Shown here: positions 27,964 to 36,345 of the stretch, piece after piece
Layout: the number at the start of each line of letters is the position of its first letter
Numbering within the stretch: the first letter of the stretch is position 1
NCBI RefSeq assembly: GCF_016919005.1
Contig: NZ_JAFFQE010000006.1
Coordinates: 186,001-250,000, forward strand
From: Desulfopila inferna
GTDB lineage: Bacteria > Desulfobacterota > Desulfobulbia > Desulfobulbales > Desulfocapsaceae
Direction: 5' to 3'
Length of the DNA stretch: 64,000 nucleotides
The notes under the pieces: generated by a model
What the model saw: only the letters and a program-made list of their open reading frames with translations
What the model was told of the DNA's origin: nothing
Database searches by the model: none
Translations under genes and position numbers: made by a program

Positions 27964-30162
27964 TTGACTATCGCATTTTCCAAAAAATTAAGCAGAAGAA
28001 ACTTCCTTCTCGCTTCGAGCTGTGCCATAGGCGCCGGTTCCGTTGCCATGATGGGAAGCCGTTATAGGGCATTGGCCGCATCAAAACATGTGTTCGAGCT
28101 CGATGATCTCGCCAATCGCGATGTTTTTACCAGTTGCGGCATGTGTGTCAATAAGTGCGGAGTGATTGCCAGGGTGCGCAATGGCGTCATTGAAAAACTT
28201 GACCCAAATCCTCACTTCCTGAAAAGCAGGGGGATGCTGTGTGCCAGAGGCAATGCCGGGCTTGATACGGTGTACAGTCCTGATCGCATAAAATATCCAA
28301 TGATCAGAACCGGTGAGCGCGGCGACGGCAAGTTCCGTCAGGCCAGCTGGGAGGAAGCCCTTGACCTGGTGGCAAAAAATCTACAGGACCTTGCAGAGAA
28401 ATACACCAGGGCCGGCACGGTTTTTGTGTCAACAGAGGGCTATCAGGAGCATTTCTTTACCACTTTTGCCGAATGCTACGGCTCACCCAATACACTTCGG
28501 CACCCATCGCTCTGCCTCGCTTCCAACATCCAGGGGTTCGGGGCAACCTACGGAACCAATCCGACCCCGGATGTGCTGAACGCCGACTATCTTATCATGT
28601 CGGGAGCAAATCGCAGTGAAGCGCTCATCACCCCCGACTCCATAGATATGCTGACAGGTGAAGGTGGAAAAAGAAAGGTGGTGTACCTTGATCCGCGTTT
28701 CACCAAGACGGCTGCCAAGGCCACAGAGTGGTTTCCAATCAGAGCAGGCAGCGATATGGCCTTTATTCTAGCCATGACCAATGTCATTGTCACAGAAGGT
28801 TTATACGCCAAACAGTTCGTTGCCGACATGACCATTGGTTTTGATGAACTGAAGACTCACATCGAACAATATACTCCAGAGTGGGCAGAAGCCGAATGCG
28901 ATATCCCGGCCGCTGATATACGCCGCATTGCCAGAGAATTTGCGGCGGCGGCACCACGGGCGGTGTATTACCAGGGACGACGCAGTTCCTTCTTTGATAA
29001 TGACACTCAGATGCGCAGAGCCATGGCGATACTCAATGGTGTCATCGGCAACTGGGATCAGCCAGGCGGAATGGTGCCCAATAGCAGCATCGTTCTGGAA
29101 AGGCATGACTATCTGGCTCCCTGGTACGATGGTGTCCCTCCTCGCCTCGACAGCGGCAGTGCCTCGTACCTCTCGGAAAAAGACGGTTCATGGAAGTACT
29201 TTCGTGATCGCGTTATTGAAGGAAAACCGTATCCCGTCAAAGGGATGATGATATACAAGCAGAACCCGCTGGTCTCTGTGGCCAACCGGCAGAAGACCCT
29301 GGAAATGATGGAGCAGATGGAATTCATCTGCACCATCGATATCACCATGAATGATACGGCTTACTATTCAGACGTTATCCTGCCGGAAGCCACCTACCTT
29401 GAGCGGCTTGATCCGATAGAGTCTCTCGGCGGCATCCTGCCGGTGGTAACTACCCGGGAACCGTGTATAAAACCAATGTATGAGTCTAAACCGAATCTCT
29501 GGATAATACAGCAGCTTTCCAAACGGCTCGATGATGAAATCTATGCCTCATTTGATTTCACCATGGAGGAGTATCGTCATCATCAGTTGAGAAATAGACC
29601 TGATATCACCAAGGCCCTGAAAGAAAAAGGTGTCTTCTATGAGAAGACGACACCAACCTATGGCGATACATACGGTAAGCGCCTGAAAACCAAAAGCGGA
29701 AAAATTGAAATCTATTCTGAAAAATATGCCCAAAAAGGCCTCGATCCTCTACCGGTATATTCACGCCCTGCAGATATCCCCGAAGGCAGATACCGCCTGA
29801 TTTTAGGTCGGAACGCCTATTTGACCCACGGTACCACAGCCAACAATGCCTACCTGCATGATTTGATGCCCGAGAACAGTCTCTGGCTCAACGCCGGAGA
29901 AGCGCGCAAACGGGGGCTGCGAAATGGTCAGGTTGTCAAGGTGACAAGCAGCCTGGCCTCAGAGCAGCTCAAACTTTTTGTCACCGAAAAAATACGCCCG
30001 GACTGCGTGTTTATGTCACATGGTTTTGGCGTAATCACCTCAGGACAGAGACTCCTGCAAGGTAAGAGCGGCAGTGATGCTGCACTCATAGAAGATAACG
30101 TCGAGCCAATTTCTGGAAACATTGCCATGCACCAGACCTTTGTTGAGATACATCCGGCATAG
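27964..30162 (+). CDS. Molybdopterin oxidoreductase, Psr/Phs-type catalytic subunit
   Basis: 732 residues from a TTG at 27964 with GGAG 8 nt upstream. The longer frame from ATG 27910 starts inside a repeat copy and is rejected. Tat signal SRRNFLL (R11-R12). FS0 cluster cysteines C58-x2-C61-x3-C65-x27-C93. C184 (HPSLC) is the likely Mo ligand, as expected for polysulfide/thiosulfate reductase relatives. The Mo-bisMGD domains follow, with GRNAYLTHGTTANNAYL and the C-terminal dinucleotide domain. It is exported folded to the periplasm and would reduce or oxidise polysulfide, thiosulfate, tetrathionate or arsenate; sequence alone does not decide. Operon with the FeS and NrfD genes. Confidence 0.85.
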   Translation: MTIAFSKKLSRRNFLLASSCAIGAGSVAMMGSRYRALAASKHVFELDDLANRDVFTSCGMCVNKCGVIARVRNGVIEKLDPNPHFLKSRGMLCARGNAGLDTVYSPDRIKYPMIRTGERGDGKFRQASWEEALDLVAKNLQDLAEKYTRAGTVFVSTEGYQEHFFTTFAECYGSPNTLRHPSLCLASNIQGFGATYGTNPTPDVLNADYLIMSGANRSEALITPDSIDMLTGEGGKRKVVYLDPRFTKTAAKATEWFPIRAGSDMAFILAMTNVIVTEGLYAKQFVADMTIGFDELKTHIEQYTPEWAEAECDIPAADIRRIAREFAAAAPRAVYYQGRRSSFFDNDTQMRRAMAILNGVIGNWDQPGGMVPNSSIVLERHDYLAPWYDGVPPRLDSGSASYLSEKDGSWKYFRDRVIEGKPYPVKGMMIYKQNPLVSVANRQKTLEMMEQMEFICTIDITMNDTAYYSDVILPEATYLERLDPIESLGGILPVVTTREPCIKPMYESKPNLWIIQQLSKRLDDEIYASFDFTMEEYRHHQLRNRPDITKALKEKGVFYEKTTPTYGDTYGKRLKTKSGKIEIYSEKYAQKGLDPLPVYSRPADIPEGRYRLILGRNAYLTHGTTANNAYLHDLMPENSLWLNAGEARKRGLRNGQVVKVTSSLASEQLKLFVTEKIRPDCVFMSHGFGVITSGQRLLQGKSGSDAALIEDNVEPISGNIAMHQTFVEIHPA

Positions 30163-30183
30163 GCTGCAAAGGGAGATATTTAG

Positions 30184-30738
30184 ATGAAAACCAAACGTTT
30201 TGCGATGGTGCTTGATAGCAGCAAGTGTATAGATTGCAAGGCTTGTACCGTTGCCTGCAAAATTGAAAACAAGGTTCCAATGGGGCAGGACAACTACCGT
30301 AACTGGGTAGCAGAAGGGCCGCTGCGGGGTAAATTTCCAGATCTTGGCCAGTCTTTTCAACCGGGTCAGTGCATGCAGTGTGCAAACACCCCCTGCGATC
30401 ATGTCTGCCCGACCGGAGCCACCAGAGTCAACCGGGACGGCATCGTTCTTGTCGACGATCATAAATGCATCGGCTGTAAATACTGCATTACCGCCTGCCC
30501 TTATAATGCCAGGTACTATAACGAAGTCACAGGTGCTGTCGATAAGTGCACCTTTTGCGTGCAGCGGATCTACAGGGGCAGGCAGCCAGCTTGTGTGGAA
30601 ACCTGTCCCACCAAAGTACGGGTTTTCGGAGATCTCAACGACCGGAACAGTGAAGTATCGCGGCTGCTGGTAAAACATGCCTACAAGGTTGAGAAGCCGG
30701 AGATGGGCACTGATCCTTTCCTTTTCTATATAATTTGA
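30184..30738 (+). CDS. 4Fe-4S electron-transfer subunit (PsrB/PhsB type)
   Basis: 184 residues with sixteen cysteines for four [4Fe-4S] clusters, in four groups: CIDCKACTVAC, CMQCANTPCDHVCP, CIGCKYCITACP and CTFC...CVETCP. The arrangement is that of DmsB/PsrB/NrfC proteins, which wire the Mo subunit to the membrane quinol subunit. There is no own Tat signal, so it is probably carried across with the catalytic subunit. AAAGGGAG precedes the ATG; 21 nt after the catalytic gene, 10 nt before the membrane subunit gene. Confidence 0.92.
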   Translation: MKTKRFAMVLDSSKCIDCKACTVACKIENKVPMGQDNYRNWVAEGPLRGKFPDLGQSFQPGQCMQCANTPCDHVCPTGATRVNRDGIVLVDDHKCIGCKYCITACPYNARYYNEVTGAVDKCTFCVQRIYRGRQPACVETCPTKVRVFGDLNDRNSEVSRLLVKHAYKVEKPEMGTDPFLFYII

Positions 30739-30748
30739 GGTTGATGCG

Positions 30749-31978
30749 ATGAATGCAACGATAGAAAAAACTGTTAAAGAGCACACCTCCGGATTTGCCG
30801 GCAGCCGGGCTGCAAATGTTGGTTGGTTTGCCCTGCTCGGTGCTGGTGTCGCTGCCGGGGCTGTCGCTGTCATTTACGTGCTCAGCGTGGGGCATCTTCA
30901 TGCCTACAACCTGACCAGAGAGGTGCCCTGGGGGATACTTATTTCAACATACGTCTTTTTTGTAGTTTCCAGCACGGGGTTGTGTCTGGTTTCCAGCCTG
31001 GGACACGTTTTCGGAATAAAGCAATTTGAAATTATCGGCAAGAGAGCGATTATCCTGGCAATTCTCACACTGCTTATTGGTTTTGGCACAATCGCCATGG
31101 AATTGAATCATCCGTTCCGCATGGTTGTCTGGGTGGTGCTCAGTCCCAATCTGAGCTCGCCAATCTGGTGGATGGGTACCCTTTACGGTATTTATCTGGT
31201 GCTGCTCTGTATTGAGTTTTATGCACTGATGAAACATCGACATGCCTTGGCTTCCGTAGTGGGGCTTCTAGGCTTTATTGCTGCGGTGACAGCACATTCA
31301 AATCTCGGCGCGGTGTTCGGTTTGCTTGAAGCCAGACCGTTCTGGCACGGCTCATTCCTGCCGATTTATTTTATCCTCTCGGCCATGGTGTCGGGCGGAG
31401 CATTGTTGGCTATGATTGTTTATTTTAACAATTCCTTCCGCGGCAGGGCAGTACCGTTGAACGAGCAGCGTTTTATGCAGTCGCTGGGAAAGTTGCAGGC
31501 GCTTTTGCTTGGCATTCTGATTTTTTTCGTGATCTGGAAGACAATACCCGGCCTATATGGCAAACCACCGGGAAAGTATGAGGCTACCATGGCTCTCTTA
31601 ACCGGCCCCCTTGCCGTTAATTTCTGGTTTTTTGAGGTTCTTATCGGACTGGCCATTCCTTTTGCCATTTTACTGAATCCAAAGACCAGAACAACTTTTG
31701 GGGTGATGTTTGCAGGACTGCTCTCCACTGTTGGTATATTTTTCATGCGCTATGATCTTGTGGTTGCGGGCCAGCTTGTACCCCTGCGGGTAGACAGGGC
31801 TGAGAACGTTTCAACGCTGCTCCACTATGTTCCTTCACTGGCGGAAGTCACCATTGTTATCGCGGCAATTTGTCTCTGCGTGCTACTCTATATCATGGCT
31901 GAGCGCAAACTTGATCTTGGTGGCGGGAAAGAACTGCCTGCGGCTGTCGGGGAAATTGAAGAAGCCATTAGAAACTAG
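30749..31978 (+). CDS. NrfD/PsrC-type membrane quinol subunit
   Basis: 409 residues with about ten hydrophobic helices and no heme-binding histidine pattern, typical of the longer NrfD/HybB/PsrC proteins. NHPFRMVVWVVLSPNLSSPIWWMG and HSNLGAVFGLLEARPFWHGSFLP are recognisable family segments. It binds menaquinol and anchors the Mo-FeS module at the outer face of the inner membrane. Last gene of the operon; a strong terminator follows at 32020-32058. Confidence 0.88.
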   Translation: MNATIEKTVKEHTSGFAGSRAANVGWFALLGAGVAAGAVAVIYVLSVGHLHAYNLTREVPWGILISTYVFFVVSSTGLCLVSSLGHVFGIKQFEIIGKRAIILAILTLLIGFGTIAMELNHPFRMVVWVVLSPNLSSPIWWMGTLYGIYLVLLCIEFYALMKHRHALASVVGLLGFIAAVTAHSNLGAVFGLLEARPFWHGSFLPIYFILSAMVSGGALLAMIVYFNNSFRGRAVPLNEQRFMQSLGKLQALLLGILIFFVIWKTIPGLYGKPPGKYEATMALLTGPLAVNFWFFEVLIGLAIPFAILLNPKTRTTFGVMFAGLLSTVGIFFMRYDLVVAGQLVPLRVDRAENVSTLLHYVPSLAEVTIVIAAICLCVLLYIMAERKLDLGGGKELPAAVGEIEEAIRN

Positions 31979-32019
31979 AGATATAAAGGCTGTTGTGCAT
32001 ATCTTGGCAACTGATAATC

Positions 32020-32058
32020 TGGCAGGATCCCGCATGATGCGAGGCCTGCCATTTTTTT
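32020..32058 (+). terminator. Rho-independent terminator of the Psr-like operon
   Basis: TGGCAGG (32020-32026) pairs with CCTGCCA (32045-32051), with an inner stem CGCAT/ATGCG, and is followed directly by seven T (32052-32058). The stop codon of the NrfD gene is 42 nt upstream. Confidence 0.85.
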
Positions 32059-32387
32059 GTTAAGTGTTTGTAAAAACTGGAAAAAATTTCCGAAATAATT
32101 CATGAAAATTACATTACCCATTTTACTGAGTCCAGCTTGTACCTACAAAAATAGCTGTAGCTCAAGTTATTTTTTTCTCTGCGGATTTGCCTGCCGAGCC
32201 ATCCTCTCCGTATCCAGGATTTGCGGTAGATTATTACAGCTGCTTCCCTGAAGCATCGATTATGGACTCATCAGCAAATTTTGAGGCTACAACTACGCCA
32301 AAGTGTTTAATCGTTAAGCTTATTAATTTTATATTTAACAGCAGCCATATATTCGGCTGTATTATGAAACAGGAAAAGGAGGAAGTT
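32059..32387. other. Long leader or intergenic region before the porin gene
   Basis: About 330 bp after the terminator with no recognised gene. The porin frame is open back to 32187, but no family similarity or ribosome binding site supports an earlier start. No convincing promoter was picked. Confidence 0.4.
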
Positions 32388-33881
32388 ATGGTAAAGAAGC
32401 TATCCACTTTGGCATTAGTGGGATTTTTGAGCCTGCCGGTTGCGGCAGTCGCCAACCCGACAATCTCGGAACTGGAGGCCAAGATTAATGCCTTGAGCAG
32501 TCAGCTTACCGAGTTGCAGTCAGCACTGGCAGAAAAGGCCCAGGCAGATGAGAAAACTAAGGAACAGGTCGACTACATTGAAAAGGTTGTGATTGATCAT
32601 GACTACAAGGCCGAGGACTGGGATCTGGCGGCCAGGATCAAGTTCACCGGCGATTTTCGTACCAGACTTGACTATTACGATGCAGAGACAGTCCTTGGAA
32701 GCGAACTTGAAAACGATACCCTGTGGACCAACAGGCTGAGAATCGGCATGCTCACCCAGGTAACCGAAGATGTGAGTGTCAGCACCAGACTGGCCATGTT
32801 CAAAGCCTGGGGCTCTCAATCAGGCTTTAACGATGATTCAGGGGCCATGTATCCGGTTTTTGACGGCAATATTACACGTACTCCGGCAGATAGCGCTCTT
32901 TACGTTGATAGAGCGATGGGTACCTGGGATAACATTGGCGGTATGCCCGTATGGTTTTCCATCGGCAGAAGACCAACCACAGACGGACCTCCGGCAGAAC
33001 TCCGATTAGGCTTGGACAAGAGGATGGCAACACCGGTAAATTTCATGGATTGGCCCTTTGACGGGCTGACCATTGGATATCGCTATGATTGGGGCATAGA
33101 AGCTTTGGGCAAAGGCAAGGTCCGCTTCTGTTATGGTCGTGGTTTTGAGAATGGGCTGCAGAATGAGACCAACCTGCTGAATGATACTGATTTTGCAGGC
33201 TTTGCCTGGGATGTTCTTGACAAAGGTGACCGACTTTTGGCCATGCAGTCATTCATGGCTTTTAATCTCTTCAACTATCCTCGGTTCAAGGAGCCGCTCA
33301 TTAATGCTGCTTTCGCCAGCAACCCTCTCTTTGGAGATCGCGAAACTGCAGGGAATCTTTGGCATACCAGCGCAGTTTATCAGGATAAGGTTGCTTCACT
33401 CAACTATTTCCTGGCCTTGGGCTGGTCGCAGACACGACCGGATGACAATGGCCTCTTTAATGGTACCACGCGTAATACCGATAACGAAAACGGTTACAGC
33501 TTCTATGCCGGAGTACGTTATGACCTTGATGATGCGGGTCTTAAACTCGGCCTCGAATATAACTATGGATCCGAGTACTGGATCGGCATGACTCCGGGAC
33601 ATGATGACATCTACCAGGGCAAGCTGTCCACACGCGGCTCTGTCTATGAAGTCTATGCCATCTATGATCTGCCTACCGGCGAAGCCTTTTCGAAATATGC
33701 CAGAACATTTGTCCGTCTGGGTTATCAGCATTATGCCTATGACTATACGGGTTCAGGTGACTGGAATTTTGCGCCGATGGATGTGGATGATCCGGGTACT
33801 GCCATGATGCTGCAGGGCATGGGGATGGATTCGGTTGAGAGTGCCGATCAGGTCTATGTAACCTTCGAAGTGTTTTTTTAA
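32388..33881 (+). CDS. DUF3373-like outer-membrane beta-barrel protein
   Basis: 497 residues from ATG 32388, with AAGGAGGAAG just upstream. A Sec signal peptide (VGFLSLPVAAVA), a short coiled coil with heptads of L and A (about residues 24-60), then a long series of alternating amphipathic strands rich in Y, W, G and D, ending in FEVFF with the C-terminal Phe needed by the BAM machinery. It is probably a porin-like channel; position after the Psr-like operon suggests substrate or product passage, although the terminator between them implies separate transcription. Confidence 0.8.
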   Translation: MVKKLSTLALVGFLSLPVAAVANPTISELEAKINALSSQLTELQSALAEKAQADEKTKEQVDYIEKVVIDHDYKAEDWDLAARIKFTGDFRTRLDYYDAETVLGSELENDTLWTNRLRIGMLTQVTEDVSVSTRLAMFKAWGSQSGFNDDSGAMYPVFDGNITRTPADSALYVDRAMGTWDNIGGMPVWFSIGRRPTTDGPPAELRLGLDKRMATPVNFMDWPFDGLTIGYRYDWGIEALGKGKVRFCYGRGFENGLQNETNLLNDTDFAGFAWDVLDKGDRLLAMQSFMAFNLFNYPRFKEPLINAAFASNPLFGDRETAGNLWHTSAVYQDKVASLNYFLALGWSQTRPDDNGLFNGTTRNTDNENGYSFYAGVRYDLDDAGLKLGLEYNYGSEYWIGMTPGHDDIYQGKLSTRGSVYEVYAIYDLPTGEAFSKYARTFVRLGYQHYAYDYTGSGDWNFAPMDVDDPGTAMMLQGMGMDSVESADQVYVTFEVFF

Positions 33882-33898
33882 CACCATTTTGAGATTTT

Positions 33899-33925
33899 GA
33901 CCGGGGAGCATCATGCTCTCCGGTC
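33899..33925 (+). terminator. Stem-loop after the porin gene
   Basis: GACCGGGGAGCA, loop TCA, TGCTCTCCGGTC: a 12-bp stem with one G-T pair, 18 nt past the stop. No T-run follows. It is probably the transcript 3' end. Confidence 0.6.
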
Positions 33926-34040
33926 GGTCCCGTCAAAACCTTAATTGGCATCGCAGATGGACTTAGCCACTTCAAGGACTCTTCACGATAGCATTTTTAC
34001 AGTCTCAATTTCTTTTCCTTTCGGTCTGTTAAAAAACAAT

Positions 34041-34110
34041 CTGATTACTCCTGAAACTTAGCATCTCCTGGCCCAGTCCCAACCTTGAGCTGAGGATTAG
34101 GGTAATCAGG
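34041..34110. repeat. Palindromic repeat family, short (deleted) copy
   Basis: About 70 bp between CTGATTACTCCTGAAACTTA and TGAGGATTAGGGTAATCAGG. Both arms match the long copy at 60756-60913 in the opposite orientation, but the roughly 90-bp inner hairpin is missing, with the joint near GGCCCAGTCCC. The remainder of 33926-34241 shows no gene. Confidence 0.75.
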
Positions 34111-34241
34111 AAAGTATAGAAAACCACAGGCACTTTTAAAGTCGGCAGCTCAACTGGATGATTGCCTCACAAATTGTTTTTCTGTTTTTTGGCAAGAAAT
34201 AATCAGCCATAAGGTTCAAACCAGCTTAGCTGAATCAAGCT

Positions 34242-34589
34242 TTATAAGTATTGATCCCTGACCTCTTTTTTGAACTTCTCAATCTGGCTTTCCAGTCCGA
34301 TGACTCGCTCCACCGGCAGTACAAAGGCTATGCCGGTGCCCGGCTTATCAAATCTTCCCGCAGTACCTACCGCATCGAGGATGGTATCGACCAGATGTTC
34401 TTCTATCAAAAACATGATGATATCAGTCTGAGCCTCGAGCGAGAGACCGAAAAATGTTTTTGCTTCCCGAATCCCCGTACCGCGTGCAGGGATGATGGTG
34501 GCACCCGTTGCACCCGCTTTTTTCCCGGCGTCCACCACCGTGTCCACTATATCGGTTTTCACGCTTGCTAAAATCACTTTGAACCGCAT
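34242..34589 (-). CDS. P-II-like regulatory protein
   Basis: 115 residues from ATG 34589 (GGAG 8 nt upstream, inside the preceding gene). The fold pattern is that of GlnB/P-II: MRFKVILASVKTDIVDTVVDAGKKAGATGATII at the start, then the T-loop region (ARGTGIREAKTFFGLSL) and VILPVERVIGL-like C-terminal strand. The T-loop lacks the uridylylated Tyr context of GlnB. It is coupled to two DUF1538 membrane proteins, an association known in other bacteria, so it probably gates that transporter in response to a nucleotide or metabolite. Confidence 0.8.
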   Translation of the reverse strand: MRFKVILASVKTDIVDTVVDAGKKAGATGATIIPARGTGIREAKTFFGLSLEAQTDIIMFLIEEHLVDTILDAVGTAGRFDKPGTGIAFVLPVERVIGLESQIEKFKKEVRDQYL

Positions 34590-34591
34590 AA

Positions 34592-35389
34592 TCAATCCTC
34601 CATGGATCTGGTATTACTGCGCCGCCGACTACTCCAGGCAGCATACTGGGCGTACCCTATAACTGAAATTATAGGAAAAAGACTGGCAAAGGCTATCAGA
34701 CCGAAACCATCCAGGGCAGGATCCCTCCCCGGAACAGCCTCAGACAGGCCCAGCCCCAAAGCAGCGACAATAGGGACGGTGACCGTGGAAGTTGTAACTC
34801 CGCCTGAATCATAGGCCAGTGCTATAATTTGTTTTGGTGCAAAAATCGTTTGTATCATCACAATGACATAGCCGACCAGTATATAGATAAACAAGGGGGA
34901 GCCATGAACAATACGAAAAGCGCCGAGAGCGATACCTACGGCCACGCCAATGGCCACGGCAAGGCGCAGTCCGAGCTTATTTATGGTGCCGGCGGATACC
35001 TCATGTGCTTTAAAGGCCACAGCCATGAGAGAAGGCTCGGCGATTGTGGTTGCAAACCCAATCAAGGCAGCGAAGCAATAAATCCAGCCATACGACTGCC
35101 ACGTGGAAACAGGTGCGGCATCCTTTATCCCGGTGAGGAATTCAGGATCGCTAAGCTGTGCTGCCATGCTCTGTCCCAACGGGAAAAGTGCCATCTCCAG
35201 TCCGACCAGGAAGAGAGCAAGACCGACAATGACATAAACTACACCGACGGCCACACTAATGAACCTGGGAATGGACTGGCGCAGTACAAAGATTTGAAAT
35301 CCGACAATAAGTGCCAGAATAGGCAGAACATCCCGGAGAGTCAGTAGAAGAGTAAAGAAAAAATCGAGAAGAAATGTCTTCATACCCAT
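34592..35389 (-). CDS. DUF1538 membrane protein (second copy)
   Basis: About 265 residues with six or seven hydrophobic helices. The DUF1538 marks are [30 protein letters not shown] and the late [51 protein letters not shown]. It is similar throughout to the gene before it, so the pair came from a duplication and probably forms a heteromeric transporter. The ATG at 35389 overlaps the upstream TGA; a GTG at 35392 is an alternative. Confidence 0.82.
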   Translation of the reverse strand: MGMKTFLLDFFFTLLLTLRDVLPILALIVGFQIFVLRQSIPRFISVAVGVVYVIVGLALFLVGLEMALFPLGQSMAAQLSDPEFLTGIKDAAPVSTWQSYGWIYCFAALIGFATTIAEPSLMAVAFKAHEVSAGTINKLGLRLAVAIGVAVGIALGAFRIVHGSPLFIYILVGYVIVMIQTIFAPKQIIALAYDSGGVTTSTVTVPIVAALGLGLSEAVPGRDPALDGFGLIAFASLFPIISVIGYAQYAAWSSRRRSNTRSMED

Positions 35390-36150
35390 CACCCAAAGAT
35401 TATTATACCATATCCCATCACAAAGACCATGGGCAGCAGGGAAGCGAAGGCTATCAAACCAAATCCATCCACCAGAGGATCTCGGCCTTTGATGATTGAA
35501 GCCAGCCCGACGCCAAGCGCCGCCACCAGGGGAACGGTAACGGTCGAGGTGGTGACGCCTCCGGCGTCATAGGCTATCCCTATTATTTCAGGAGGGGCAA
35601 AAACGGTCATAACCATGACCATCACGTAGCCGCCGATTATCAGGTAATGAATAGGCCAGCCCCGAATGATCCGCAACGTACCGACCAGGATAGCCACACC
35701 TACAGAGCAGGCCACGCTGATACGCAAGCCCATTGCATATGAACTAATGGCAGAGGCTGTAGCTTCAATCAGGTCACTTTTAGCTGCAATTTCACCGGAT
35801 TCTCTGGCAACGGCAATAAGTGCGGGTTCTGCAATGGTCGTGGAGAACCCGAGCAGAAAGGAAAAGAGCAGGAGCCACACCAGACTTCCCTTTCTCGCCA
35901 GAGCCTGGGCCAGCGTCTCACCGATTGGAAAAAGGGCCATCTCCAGTCCCTGGACGAACATGCTCAAGCCGATAACCACCAGAATGCTGCCGACGACGAC
36001 CTCGGCAAAATTCGGCAAGGGCTGCCGTATTACTACCAGCTGAAAAAAACCGATGACCAGCACAATCGGCAGCAGATCCCGGCAGGATGACAGTAATTTC
36101 CCCGCAGCGGCCTTGGAAAATATCTTTATTGCATACAATCGGTCGGTCAT
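35389..36150 (-). CDS. DUF1538 membrane protein (first copy)
   Basis: 253 residues with the same motifs as its neighbour: [31 protein letters not shown] and [24 protein letters not shown]. First gene of the DUF1538-DUF1538-P-II operon. Transport substrate unknown. A repeat copy (36165-36345) lies directly upstream between it and nhaA, so the two genes may have been separated by that insertion. Confidence 0.83.
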   Translation of the reverse strand: MTDRLYAIKIFSKAAAGKLLSSCRDLLPIVLVIGFFQLVVIRQPLPNFAEVVVGSILVVIGLSMFVQGLEMALFPIGETLAQALARKGSLVWLLLFSFLLGFSTTIAEPALIAVARESGEIAAKSDLIEATASAISSYAMGLRISVACSVGVAILVGTLRIIRGWPIHYLIIGGYVMVMVMTVFAPPEIIGIAYDAGGVTTSTVTVPLVAALGVGLASIIKGRDPLVDGFGLIAFASLLPMVFVMGYGIIIFG

Positions 36151-36164
36151 TTTATCCTTTCGTT

Positions 36165-36345
36165 ACGATCTGATGGAGTCGTAAAATGTGATCGGTGTCG
36201 AGATGGACTCTGCGATGGACGCAGACTCCCAGAGCTCGATAACCCAGGCGTGATGCCTGAAACGGCAACTTTGCAGTACATGTGGTGCGGCTAATGACCG
36301 TAGCCAGATCAACAACGAGGTGGATCGAGCTTCTTACAAGCCCAT
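36165..36345 (-). repeat. Dispersed MITE-like repeat, full-length copy D
   Basis: About 180 bp. Read on the minus strand it begins ATGGGCTTGTAAGAAGCTCG, carries CCACATGTACTGC and the long arm shared with copy B, then GTCCATCGCAGAGTCCATCT and ends near ATTTTACGACTCCATC. The left terminus overlaps the stop codon of nhaA; the right terminus is 15 nt from the DUF1538 start. Confidence 0.8.
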
